Positions 1 to 6,141 of a DNA stretch of 8,230 bases are shown here, one piece after another. The stretch covers positions 1 to 8,230 of the forward strand of contig JAEYNR010000037.1 in NCBI GenBank assembly GCA_023412475.1, in the 5' to 3' direction. The translations under genes were made by a program, and so were the position numbers. Below the pieces are notes generated by a model. That model had not been told where the DNA came from. It made no database searches and saw only the letters and a program-made list of their open reading frames with translations. Each line of letters starts with the position of its first letter. The first letter of the stretch is position 1. The stretch comes from Fibrobacterota bacterium. Its GTDB lineage: Bacteria; Fibrobacterota; Chitinivibrionia; Chitinivibrionales; Chitinispirillaceae.

Positions 1-721
1 CCTCAACTTTCTCCATACCGATATTTTCACTTATATGGCGGGCAATGCGAGCACGTCTACACCGGTCTATCTCAATAATTTTTTTAACAAACTCCTCTTT
101 TCCTATCACATACAGTTGCGGTTTCTGAAATCCGGTTTTCCCTCGGTCGATATCTTTTAGTATTTTAGAGAAACCAACGTTACTACCTGTTTCTTTTATG
201 AATTGAAAATATTTATCTTTTGAATCAATTCCCATCAGCTTCAGTATCTTATTTTTATCTATTATATCTGAAGAGTTATTTTCCATAATAACCGAATGGC
301 TGCAGAATCCATAGTGGTTAAGTTCATCAATGCTCAGTTCACCCAATTCAACTCCTTCCAGATGAATTTCTCGGACAAGGTCTTTAAGTCGGTCATCTTC
401 TACTATTACCGAGCTAAAACGTCTGGAAAAAGCTGTTCCTTCCCTTTTTAGTACTTTGTTTACCTTTTTTGCAACAATGGAGTTAAACTGCTGCATTGCA
501 AGGGAGATGGACTGCTGGTCCGATCGAAGAGCCATGTGGTATTGGTTGGTAGAAATAGAAAAAGCAAGGCATGTGAAATTGTATTTCTTGAGAGTTCTAT
601 CCAATTGTTCAAGAAAGAAGGCTTTTAGCTCCTCTTTTTCAAACATTTGAAGATCCTGTACTCCTTTTGATGAAACGTGGTAGATAACACCAGGGGCAAC
701 GATTCTTGGCTTTGTACACAT
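1..721 (-). CDS. RAYT-like (REP-associated tyrosine transposase family) protein, catalytically degenerate, 3' end outside window
   Basis: The frame stays open for 240 codons from ATG at 721 and runs off the left edge, so the C-terminus is missing. The ATG is set by GGAG seven bases upstream. The N-terminus (PRIVAPGVIYHVSSKGV, residues 5-21) matches the opening strand of the RAYT/IS200-like Y1 transposase domain (PR..VPG..YHV..RG). Residues 53-65 (AFSISTNQYHMAL) align with the HUH segment AYCLMPNHYHLLL, and residues 96-121 (TAFSRRFSSVIVEDDRLKDLVREIHL) align with the F-x-x-R-F ... RYIHLNPVRAG segment. Family members use the two HUH histidines to bind metal and the tyrosine to cut single-stranded REP-type DNA. 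Here the first histidine is Gln60 and the tyrosine position is Glu118; NPV is also lost (EGV). Residues about 205-240 resemble the C-terminal helical DNA-binding tail seen in many members. The open frame of 240 codons without a stop argues for selection, so a domesticated DNA/RNA-binding protein is plausible. Family assignment is firm; function is inference. Confidence 0.72.
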   Translation of the reverse strand, partial: MCTKPRIVAPGVIYHVSSKGVQDLQMFEKEELKAFFLEQLDRTLKKYNFTCLAFSISTNQYHMALRSDQQSISLAMQQFNSIVAKKVNKVLKREGTAFSRRFSSVIVEDDRLKDLVREIHLEGVELGELSIDELNHYGFCSHSVIMENNSSDIIDKNKILKLMGIDSKDKYFQFIKETGSNVGFSKILKDIDRGKTGFQKPQLYVIGKEEFVKKIIEIDRCRRARIARHISENIGMEKVE

Positions 722-728
722 CTTTATT

Positions 729-734
729 CTCCTT
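729..734 (-). promoter_or_regulatory. Ribosome-binding site of the RAYT-like gene
   Basis: On the minus strand AAGGAG lies seven bases before ATG 721, which fixes the start. It sits inside an 11-base stretch (734-724) that is perfectly complementary to two copies of a repeat in the same leader (812-822 and 1077-1087), so access to it may depend on RNA folding. Confidence 0.75.
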
Positions 735-790
735 TTATGAAGAAGGGATTTTGGAAATGAGAGGGGCAATTTTCATTCCAAGATGGTTAG

Positions 791-834
791 CCCCAGAGGT
801 GAATGGTTATTAAGGAGAATAATTATCTCTGGGG
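791..834 (-). repeat. Imperfect hairpin presenting an anti-Shine-Dalgarno loop
   Basis: Arms CCCCAGAG (791-798) and CTCTGGGG (827-834) pair perfectly. An inner stem pairs GTTATT (806-811) with AATAAT (818-823), with one G-T wobble. On the minus-strand transcript the six-base apical loop reads CUCCUU, complementary to the AAGGAG ribosome-binding site about 80 bases downstream. It could be a loop that controls translation, or a structured repeat recognised by the RAYT-like protein. The pairing is visible; the role is inference. Confidence 0.5.
812..825 (+). repeat. 14-bp direct repeat AAGGAGAATAATTA, copy 1
   Basis: Identical to copy 2 at 1077-1090. Its first 11 bases are the exact inverse complement of the plus-strand bases 724-734, which hold the ribosome-binding site of the RAYT-like gene on the minus strand. 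No start codon follows at a usable distance on the plus strand, so it is not a plus-strand ribosome-binding site. Confidence 0.6.
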
Positions 835-884
835 AGACAATAGCCGGATCAAAATCAGTTGAAAAAAACACAACCACCAATTGA

Positions 885-947
885 TTAAGCTCAAAAATCA
901 TAGAAAAAAAGCAACAATCTTCTACCGTCTTTTTTAAGCTCAAAATC
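885..947. repeat. Two direct copies of a near-palindromic TTRAGCTYAA box
   Basis: TTAAGCTCAAAAATC at 885-899 recurs as TTAAGCTCAAAATC at 934-947, start to start 49 bases apart. The ten-base core is almost its own reverse complement (TTAAGCTCAA versus TTGAGCTTAA). Paired near-palindromes in a leader are typical of operators, but no factor can be named and chance in AT-rich DNA is not excluded. Confidence 0.3.
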
Positions 948-999
948 GGCTCTTTTTAAAAGGTAAAAATATTGCCTGATCGCTTTTCATCGATATTGA

Positions 1000-1017
1000 A
1001 ACTGCATTTATGCAGTT
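1000..1017. repeat. Perfect dyad AACTGCAT-(TT)-ATGCAGTT
   Basis: The 18-bp element is a perfect dyad around TT and can fold as a six-bp stem AACTGC/GCAGTT with a six-base loop. No U-tract follows on either strand, so an operator or structured RNA element is likelier than a terminator. Confidence 0.4.
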
Positions 1018-1044
1018 ATTCTGCCCATATTTGAATTTTATCAG

Positions 1045-1084
1045 TTCTCCTTTACCTGCTATCACAACAACTGGTAAAGGAGAA
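1045..1084. repeat. 12-bp perfect inverted repeat with 16-bp spacer
   Basis: TTCTCCTTTACC (1045-1056) and GGTAAAGGAGAA (1073-1084) are exact reverse complements around a 16-base spacer. The right arm overlaps copy 2 of the 14-bp repeat (1077-1090). On the minus strand the transcript would pass a CUCCUU arm first and an AAGGAG arm second. It lies 73 bases past the stop codon of the EF-hand gene but has no U-tract, so it is at best a processing or stabilising hairpin for that mRNA. Confidence 0.55.
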
Positions 1085-1090
1085 TAATTA
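1077..1090 (+). repeat. 14-bp direct repeat AAGGAGAATAATTA, copy 2
   Basis: Exact copy of 812-825, 265 bases away. It overlaps the right arm of the 1045-1084 inverted repeat. Confidence 0.6.
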
Positions 1091-1157
1091 AGTAGTCACT
1101 GATTAGTTTGTTTCTAAGAGAATAAAATTACCTATCTTTGACGCACGACATGATACC

Positions 1158-3431
1158 TTATTGAGGGGGATCCTCTTGAGTTTTTGCAGCATTTGAGGTA
1201 AAATGCTTCTCTATGATAATATTGTGAGGAAGACTGTCTCTTTTTGTTCCGATCAGGCCACCAGCCCAGAAATCGATATATCCGAAATGATTCAGTGCTG
1301 TAAAGGCAAGATATAGTAAAACACAGATAAAAAGCAGTTTAGGCCAGGGAGATTTTTTCTCAGCATAAGGATCGGAAATATCCCGATGTGAGCCCGGGGG
1401 TATCGCGGCTACATGTGTCAATATAGCTCCAAAAGGGACATTGATCCGTGCTCTACCGTTTATTGCCCATCCGCTGGCATCAAGGATCGGACCTAAATTA
1501 CGTTTGCGAAGTTTTGTATATGCAAGAATTATTGATGGCGCTGAGATAAGCGCAACCAACCCGATAATAGCTCCAACAACCGCCAGTGGGCCCAACTTGA
1601 CAATTCCCGCAACATACCCTAAAAGTGTGGCAATAAACGTACCAAGCGCGCCAGCCGCAACTCCCAGAGCTGCAACAATACCGATATCAAGTTTTTTAGG
1701 CTGCAGTGGTGTGTCGATTTTCATTTTGTCTGCATTGACAGCAGTATTTGCAGCTTGAGATAGCTTTTCAGATGATTGTGTCTGAGCGTCTGTAGCCCTT
1801 TTTGCAACCTGCGATTCGATCACCCGCACCAGCCCTTTGTAGGGTTGCCAGAATGCTTGAGCTATACTAATTGGGTTTTCAATTATCTTCACAATTGTTG
1901 CATCCCAATCTTTCCCGTTACGGTCATAAAAAACTCCGTTACGACCAACCATCAGATTCTCCGAATCTCCGTTGGTAAAAGCTGCAACAATTGTGATTTT
2001 ACCGGATTCACCTTTCCGTGTGCAGTCGCAGTATGCAAGGTAGGTCCCGGCCATGGCTGCAGTCATGCTGTGTTTGTCAGGGTTGTCCACCTTTATACAA
2101 AGATTACAGCTTCTCTGGTCAAGATAAAGAGTACCGGCCTGGAATATTGCTGGATCTCCCTTTGAATAAAAATCCTTAAAATTAACAAAATTAATAGATA
2201 ATTTATAGAGATCACGGCGCAATCTTATCAGTTTTTCAATATTGGATATGGTAGAATAAAAGACTTCTTCGGCTTTATCTTGTTCTATTAGCACGGTTAA
2301 TTGCGCTTTTGCTGTCCCGCAGGTCAGATGTCTTACGCGATCTTTGCCTATAAGGTCAAAGCCCTGATTTGGTTTACGACTTTTCCATGAAATAAGGGGT
2401 TTGAATATCGATAAAAGTATGTCCCAGTCCGATAAGGAAAGCGATTCGCGGGAACCAAAACAAGGTTTTAGAACAATGCTCTCTAATTTTCTTACTTTCT
2501 CTATCCAGGCTGGATTTAAACCGCTGCTAAGAGGAAGAAAATTCTGCCCCTTGATCCTTGCAAGAGGAAATCCGGCAAGTTCGTGGGAATCGGCAGAAAG
2601 TATTTTGCCGGCAAAATCTATATATCCTTTTTCATTGTTATTAAATAGATCTGCCGCGTTGTCATCAAATTCGGCAACCGCACAGCGCAAATAATAATCA
2701 TCAATTTTGTCTTTAATTGACAGTATTATATCAACAGCTTCAAAAGGATCTTTGACATTATCACCGCTGGGATATGTAAACTTCATTTGTTCCGCTTCGG
2801 TTAGCCAGGAATCATATTCATGAAGTTGACTGAAAAAACTGTTAAGTTTTTCAATATCTATGCCCGGTTTTTCTGAACGATCCACTACAGATCCGGTTAC
2901 TGAGATGATATCGCGAATTACACTCTTTAACGACTCATCAACGGCAGATTCTTCTGTGATTATGCCATCGCCATTAAACCCTTTTGCTCTAAAGGCTTTT
3001 TCCAGCGCCTGCGCATCCGCTAAGGTAAGCGTTTCAGATTCATCCTTGCCTATAGTTTTTAGTGCATTTTTGACTGAAACGGCAAGACTTCTTCCTTCAT
3101 CAGAATCGTCATTTATCATGTCAAATGAAATTCCGTCTCCTCCAGGAACCAGGTCATCTGGATTTTTAAGCAATCCTGCAGACCATTTAATAGCAGCAAT
3201 CAGCTCAGGGGCACGTATACGTCCATCGTTATCCGTGTCAATCATAAACAGTGTCTTTTTATCAAAGTGTACATTACCGGTTGAACAGGCTAAGGCAACC
3301 CATAGCTTCTGATCTAGTTGATCTAACGAGAGAAGATCCCGCGCAGAATCGATCCTTACCTGATCAAAACCTCCGGCGCAGAAAAAATGCCAGGCATGTG
3401 CGTTTCCTGTCTGTTTATGCTTCTTTTTCAT
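1158..3431 (-). CDS. EF-hand membrane protein of unknown function, 757 residues
   Basis: Starts at ATG 3431 with AAAGGG nine bases upstream and ends at TAA 1160-1158. Residues 65-76 (DTDNDGRIRAPE) form a complete canonical EF-hand loop with Asp at 1, 3 and 5, Gly at 6, Ile at 8 and Glu at 12. A second loop at 151-162 (GFNGDGIITEES) keeps the N-x-D-G-x-I core but lacks the first acidic residue and the final Glu. No signal peptide is visible. A hydrophobic block at about 583-639 holds two probable membrane segments, and a third lies at about 698-714. The segment between them (GWAINGRARINVPFG, about 654-668, then IPPGSHRDISDPYAEKK) looks like a conserved signature. The long N-terminal region is mixed alpha/beta by eye, with cysteine pairs such as CNLC and CDC. 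I recognise the general type (long EF-hand proteins with C-terminal membrane helices) but no function; calcium-responsive membrane binding is inference. It lies 70 bases downstream of the DUF3078-like gene and is probably co-transcribed. Confidence 0.8.
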   Translation of the reverse strand: MKKKHKQTGNAHAWHFFCAGGFDQVRIDSARDLLSLDQLDQKLWVALACSTGNVHFDKKTLFMIDTDNDGRIRAPELIAAIKWSAGLLKNPDDLVPGGDGISFDMINDDSDEGRSLAVSVKNALKTIGKDESETLTLADAQALEKAFRAKGFNGDGIITEESAVDESLKSVIRDIISVTGSVVDRSEKPGIDIEKLNSFFSQLHEYDSWLTEAEQMKFTYPSGDNVKDPFEAVDIILSIKDKIDDYYLRCAVAEFDDNAADLFNNNEKGYIDFAGKILSADSHELAGFPLARIKGQNFLPLSSGLNPAWIEKVRKLESIVLKPCFGSRESLSLSDWDILLSIFKPLISWKSRKPNQGFDLIGKDRVRHLTCGTAKAQLTVLIEQDKAEEVFYSTISNIEKLIRLRRDLYKLSINFVNFKDFYSKGDPAIFQAGTLYLDQRSCNLCIKVDNPDKHSMTAAMAGTYLAYCDCTRKGESGKITIVAAFTNGDSENLMVGRNGVFYDRNGKDWDATIVKIIENPISIAQAFWQPYKGLVRVIESQVAKRATDAQTQSSEKLSQAANTAVNADKMKIDTPLQPKKLDIGIVAALGVAAGALGTFIATLLGYVAGIVKLGPLAVVGAIIGLVALISAPSIILAYTKLRKRNLGPILDASGWAINGRARINVPFGAILTHVAAIPPGSHRDISDPYAEKKSPWPKLLFICVLLYLAFTALNHFGYIDFWAGGLIGTKRDSLPHNIIIEKHFTSNAAKTQEDPPQ

Positions 3432-3501
3432 TTATTAATTCCCTTTGAATGCGCAATCTGTAGAAAAACTGTCCCAGGCTCAGCCAGGATAATTGCCATA
3501 A

Positions 3502-4437
3502 CTAATTTGCAATAGTATAGGTAAGGGCCAGGCCGACCGTTTCACGTAACCGCACATCGCTGTCGATCTCTTTATCATAAAGGATCTGTGCGTAAAGGTT
3601 CAGCATTATATATTTAGTCAGTGTAACACCCAGAGTGTTTTCCCAGGTTACATCCGGATAGCGCCAGTCCTTCTCCATGCTGCTGCCTTGTGTTTGATCG
3701 GCAATGCTGCTGAAAATGGCTTCGTATACCTTTATCTGTGCTATGTAACTCAGCCTGTTGTCTTTGGACATCGCCTTGAAATCTGTGACAAACTCCACAC
3801 CGCCGTCATTGGTTACTTTTTTTCCAGGATGCAAAGAATCGGGAAGCTGATAATTCCGTTCAATTGATTGACGGACGGCACCACCTATTCGTGCATTCCA
3901 GGTGACATATTTGTTATTAAGAATGTCTTTGATGGCTCCAAAGCTTTCTGTAATCACTGCCGGGTTTAAATAAAATTTGTCTGCAGTACGCATGTCTGCA
4001 AACTGGGTAACAGCCCTGGCACTTATATAGGGATCGATAAACCCGTTTAGCGTAAACCGTGCAACCGATTCGAAATCGATCAGGTCACTTGATTTTTTCA
4101 TGGATTCCCACTCTTTTTTTCCCGAAGAGTTTTCCTCTTTAATAGAAGTTTGTCCGAATTTAAGCTTTAGATTATTTATACTGGTAAGCCAAGGAGTAAA
4201 GGCACGCTGCGCAGATCCGTTAAGTTGCCATCCCCATGAAAACGCACTGACTTCATCACCGGCCCAGTTGTTACTATAATGATTGAGTGTTAATGTCAAA
4301 TTAGTAAGAAGCGAATACTTCCACTTGCCTTTGACATTTGAGGAGGAATCCTGGGCAAAAGATTGAACGCTGAAAAGAGCTATAGCTGCGATTGCAGTCA
4401 GAAGCCATGAACGTGTGTAAAATGTTTTTTTCACCAT
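3502..4437 (-). CDS. DUF3078-like outer-membrane beta-barrel protein, 311 residues
   Basis: Starts at ATG 4437 with GGAG eleven bases upstream. Residues 1-28 form a classic Sec signal peptide (basic MVKK, hydrophobic core LLTAIAAIALF, likely cleavage after SFA28). The mature part is a run of alternating strands, with the hallmark NHYSNNWAGDEVSAFSWGW (52-70) followed by LNGSAQRAFTPWLTSINNLK. This matches the SNWxGG...S...L pattern of the DUF3078 family of Bacteroidota and related phyla, which are about 300 residues and predicted to be outer-membrane barrels. The end (RETVGLALTYTIAN) resembles a closing beta-strand but ends in Asn instead of the usual aromatic residue. The family has no established substrate. 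It is the first gene of the likely operon with the EF-hand protein, and a sigma-70-like promoter is visible about 65 bases upstream. Family call is fairly firm; role unknown. Confidence 0.8.
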   Translation of the reverse strand: MVKKTFYTRSWLLTAIAAIALFSVQSFAQDSSSNVKGKWKYSLLTNLTLTLNHYSNNWAGDEVSAFSWGWQLNGSAQRAFTPWLTSINNLKLKFGQTSIKEENSSGKKEWESMKKSSDLIDFESVARFTLNGFIDPYISARAVTQFADMRTADKFYLNPAVITESFGAIKDILNNKYVTWNARIGGAVRQSIERNYQLPDSLHPGKKVTNDGGVEFVTDFKAMSKDNRLSYIAQIKVYEAIFSSIADQTQGSSMEKDWRYPDVTWENTLGVTLTKYIMLNLYAQILYDKEIDSDVRLRETVGLALTYTIAN

Positions 4438-4499
4438 AAGGCAAAAATCTCCTTTGATAGAAATTTATCTGATCAATGTCTAATGTTTAAAAGAAGGAG

Positions 4500-4528
4500 A
4501 AAATACAATTATGTTCAATAACGTTCAA
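4500..4528 (-). promoter_or_regulatory. Candidate sigma-70-type promoter of the DUF3078/EF-hand operon
   Basis: Minus strand: TTGAAC (4528-4523), 17-base spacer, TATTTT (4505-4500), predicting a start of transcription near 4493 and a leader of about 55 bases. GTTCAA occurs twice ten bases apart (4513-4518 and 4523-4528), overlapping the -35 region, as an operator might. Confidence 0.35.
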
Positions 4529-4765
4529 CAGATAAATTAAAGTAAAACAAATAGCCCGGGAGTTTAAGTGCCTCAATGTTGAAAATTCTGCAGGTATTCT
4601 GTAAATAAGGGGTACTATGGAACCTGTTCGTTGTGAAAAGAGCGGCTATGTTATTATGTAGAAAATTAAAAAAAGCAAAATAGCGCATTCTCTGTAGAGC
4701 CCAGGGATTCCAAAGCTGTGAAGAGAATCGCTTGAATAAAAACGGCCATACTTTAAAAAGAGGTT

Positions 4766-4801
4766 TCGCACCAAATAAAATACAGTTACAAGTAGGTGCG
4801 A
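4766..4801 (-). terminator. Weak terminator-like hairpin after the ASCH-like gene
   Basis: TCGCACC (4766-4772) and GGTGCGA (4795-4801) form a seven-bp perfect stem 13 bases past the stop codon of the ASCH-like gene. On the minus strand it is followed by AACCTCTTTTT. The 22-base loop and the displaced U-tract make it a poor intrinsic terminator, so the call is tentative. Confidence 0.3.
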
Positions 4802-4813
4802 TATAGTAGAGAA

Positions 4814-5266
4814 TTAAAATTTTGAAATTTTATAATTGTAAGGAATACTTGTACCAACCACTACATCTGCAATCTTTTGGATTATCAACCAGTCATCCAT
4901 ATTGCTTTGATGATCAAATTCCAATGGTTCAATTTCTTTTACATCACTAAATTCCACAAGACAGAGACACTTCTTATTCCATCTTATTTTTTGTTTTTCA
5001 GATAAGTTCAACTTACTCTGATTTTCTTCCAGAACTTGCAACGATTTGTCTTCAGTTAAATTAACATGGTTTATCACACTAGTAACTTCAGCCCTGGCGG
5101 TGATCTTTTTGTATCCTTTTTTCATGAAGTAGAGTGTTTCTCCTTCATAAACCCTGCTATGAGGAATCTTTCTTCCGGAAGAGCCCCTCACAATCATTGT
5201 TTTTGTTTTATTCAGAATTTTTTCCAATACCTTTTCTTTATCATCGCAATAAACCAGATGTACCAT
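4814..5266 (-). CDS. ASCH/PUA-like small protein, 150 residues
   Basis: Starts at ATG 5266 with AAAGG seven bases upstream. The order of elements is like ASCH-type PUA domains: a lysine-rich helix leading to KTKTMIVRGSSGRKIPHSRVYEGETLYFMK (residues 21-50), then a strand ITARAEVTSVINH (55-67), a helical insert (about 70-94), and a strand LCLVEFSDVKEIEPLEF (101-117). In the family the loop around the arginine/glycine segment binds RNA or modified nucleic-acid bases. Here RGSSGRK would occupy that place. No signal peptide or membrane segment is seen, so it is presumably cytoplasmic. The gene is clearly more AT-rich and lysine-rich than the DUF3078-like gene beside it, and it stands alone between gene-free stretches, which suggests acquisition by transfer. 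A restriction-related EVE/YTH-like fold is an alternative. Family call is moderate; function unknown. Confidence 0.6.
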   Translation of the reverse strand: MVHLVYCDDKEKVLEKILNKTKTMIVRGSSGRKIPHSRVYEGETLYFMKKGYKKITARAEVTSVINHVNLTEDKSLQVLEENQSKLNLSEKQKIRWNKKCLCLVEFSDVKEIEPLEFDHQSNMDDWLIIQKIADVVVGTSIPYNYKISKF

Positions 5267-5589
5267 ATAATATCCTTTGATTATTTATATCTTAAATTGA
5301 TTACGGGTTAAGATACAATCTGCTCATAAATAAGAAAAGTGGCAACCAGTACCAGCCAATGGAACGGTTCTGTTCTTGAAACAATGATGCAGTGTGGTAT
5401 TGATCATACGGAACAAAAATTTGCATTTTAATAGAATATTTGAAATCTATAGTTGAAGCCATCTACCAATAGCTTCCTGACATTGCTATAGTCACTGAAG
5501 TTGTTAGTCGCTTCGCTTGGCAATTTACGCTCCAATTGACCCGATGCAGGTCATGGAAGTGAACGGAAACGTCGTTTTAATAGGTCATT
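5267..5589. other. Gene-poor stretch upstream of the ASCH-like gene
   Basis: No gene is supported. A 53-codon minus-strand frame (5462-5301) has an ATG but a poorly spaced AGGAAG and no recognisable features. Another minus-strand frame that ends in NYRFQIFY is reminiscent of a barrel protein tail but has no traceable start. A TATAAA-like -10 element lies about 20-30 bases upstream of ATG 5266 without a good -35. Confidence 0.4.
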
Positions 5590-5714
5590 TCTGGCTTTCA
5601 GTAAACCACTGGCTAAGCCAGTGGGGCCAGATGTCTCGTAAAGGCACTGTCGTGCCTTCTTGCTTTCGCGGCTTTGCCGCTTAATCAAGCTACCGCTTGT
5701 AGCGGTAGTACTTG
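5590..5714. repeat. Cluster of four tight hairpins, REP- or IS200/IS605-end-like
   Basis: Four perfect stems follow each other: CCACTGGC-TAA-GCCAGTGG (5606-5624), AAGGCAC-TGTC-GTGCCTT (5641-5658), GCGGC-TTT-GCCGC (5668-5680) and CTACCGCT-TGT-AGCGGTAG (5690-5708). The first is enclosed by a further stem TCTGGC/GCCAGA (5590-5595 and 5626-5631). The last is extended by CAAG/CTTG (5686-5689 and 5711-5714) with a TA bulge. The first two stems are each preceded by or begin within GTAAA (5601-5605 and 5638-5642), recalling the short foot sequence beside REP and IS200/IS605 hairpins. No IS200-type transposase frame is present, so it would be a remnant, a non-autonomous element, or a structured RNA. 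Confidence 0.55.
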
Positions 5715-5723
5715 ACTCATAAG

Positions 5724-6141
5724 GTGAAATTGATTATACGTGCTTTCCTGAAAAAGTATCCCGAAAAGATCCGAATCGATTCTTCTTCTTGACCCGTTAT
5801 CTCCAAACGATGGATTATCAAAACAGTTACTTAGTCCTGAAATTTACAGGAAAAGTGGTTTTGAGAAGGTTAGGAATATGGTTTATATGAAGTATGTTGC
5901 TCTGTTGCGCATACTGCCGATTCTTAAACCGCTCATAAATACGCCTGGAGTGTGATACCTGCCATGCACCGGGTATTAGTATATTTTGTGAAGATCAAAC
6001 TACTGAGAACTTTAGAACTGATATTCCACCTGTTGAGAAGATAGAGCAAATAAAATTTAAGGACAAGCAGGATACTTTTCCCACTCTCCATGAGCAGAAG
6101 AAATGTTCGTCTTTTTTGCTTATTATGGGGACTACTTTACG
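5724..6141 (+). pseudogene. Unrecognised coding debris, at least two frames
   Basis: Three open pieces in successive frames look protein-like but none forms an intact gene. From GTG 5724, 22 codons (KLIIRAFLKKYPEKIRID) end at TGA. From 5752 to 5955, a 67-codon frame reads LLLDPLSPNDGLSKQLLSP, then FEKVRNMVYMKYVALLRIL. From 5939 to 6253, a 104-codon frame without an early ATG begins LECDTCHAPGISIFCED; its end runs antisense into the BtuF-like gene. CDTCH fits the C-x-x-C-H pattern of c-type heme sites, but one short motif proves nothing. A frameshifted relic of one gene is the simplest reading; chance open frames are the alternative. I do not recognise the family. Confidence 0.22.

Larger units (their letters stand above)
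722..1157 (-). other. Gene-free, dyad-rich leader between the EF-hand gene and the RAYT-like gene
   Basis: No reading frame with a plausible start and ribosome-binding site occurs here on either strand. The stretch is AT-rich and contains, in order: a 44-base hairpin (791-834), two copies of TTAAGCTCAAAA(A)TC (885-899 and 934-947), an 18-bp palindrome (1000-1017), and a 12-bp perfect inverted repeat (1045-1084). I see no convincing sigma-70 promoter and no clear U-tract terminator for the EF-hand gene that ends at 1158. Whether the RAYT-like gene has its own promoter is therefore open. Confidence 0.6.
4438..4813. other. Intergenic stretch between the ASCH-like gene and the DUF3078-like gene
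   Basis: No gene is supported on either strand. Besides the candidate promoter, a ten-bp perfect inverted repeat, AATTTATCTG (4462-4471) and CAGATAAATT (4529-4538), brackets it exactly. This would allow a protein or fold to enclose the whole promoter. The part from 4540 to 4760 shows nothing I can interpret. Confidence 0.5.

Noticed and set aside
456..650. 64-codon plus-strand frame inside the RAYT-like gene
   Set aside because: Antisense to a frame with clear RAYT-family motifs; no ribosome-binding site.
1157..1185. GAGG...CCTC at the end of the EF-hand gene as a terminator
   Set aside because: Four-bp stem inside the last codons and no U-tract.
1441..3448. Several plus-strand frames of 65-150 codons opposite the EF-hand gene
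   Set aside because: They are antisense shadows of a continuous 757-codon gene with an EF-hand and membrane segments, and have no ribosome-binding sites or recognisable domains.
4511..4540. Nine-codon plus-strand frame (MFNNVQQIN) after AAGGAG
   Set aside because: Spacing of 11 bases, tiny size, and overlap with the minus-strand promoter make chance likelier than a leader peptide.
5066..5311. 81-codon plus-strand frame opposite the ASCH-like gene
   Set aside because: Antisense shadow; the minus frame has the better ribosome-binding site and a domain-like sequence.
5301..5462. 53-codon minus-strand frame upstream of the ASCH-like gene
   Set aside because: Poorly spaced AGGAAG, no domain, low-complexity aromatic composition; not supported as a gene.
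5606..5708. CRISPR array
   Set aside because: The stems differ in sequence and there are no constant repeats with spacers.
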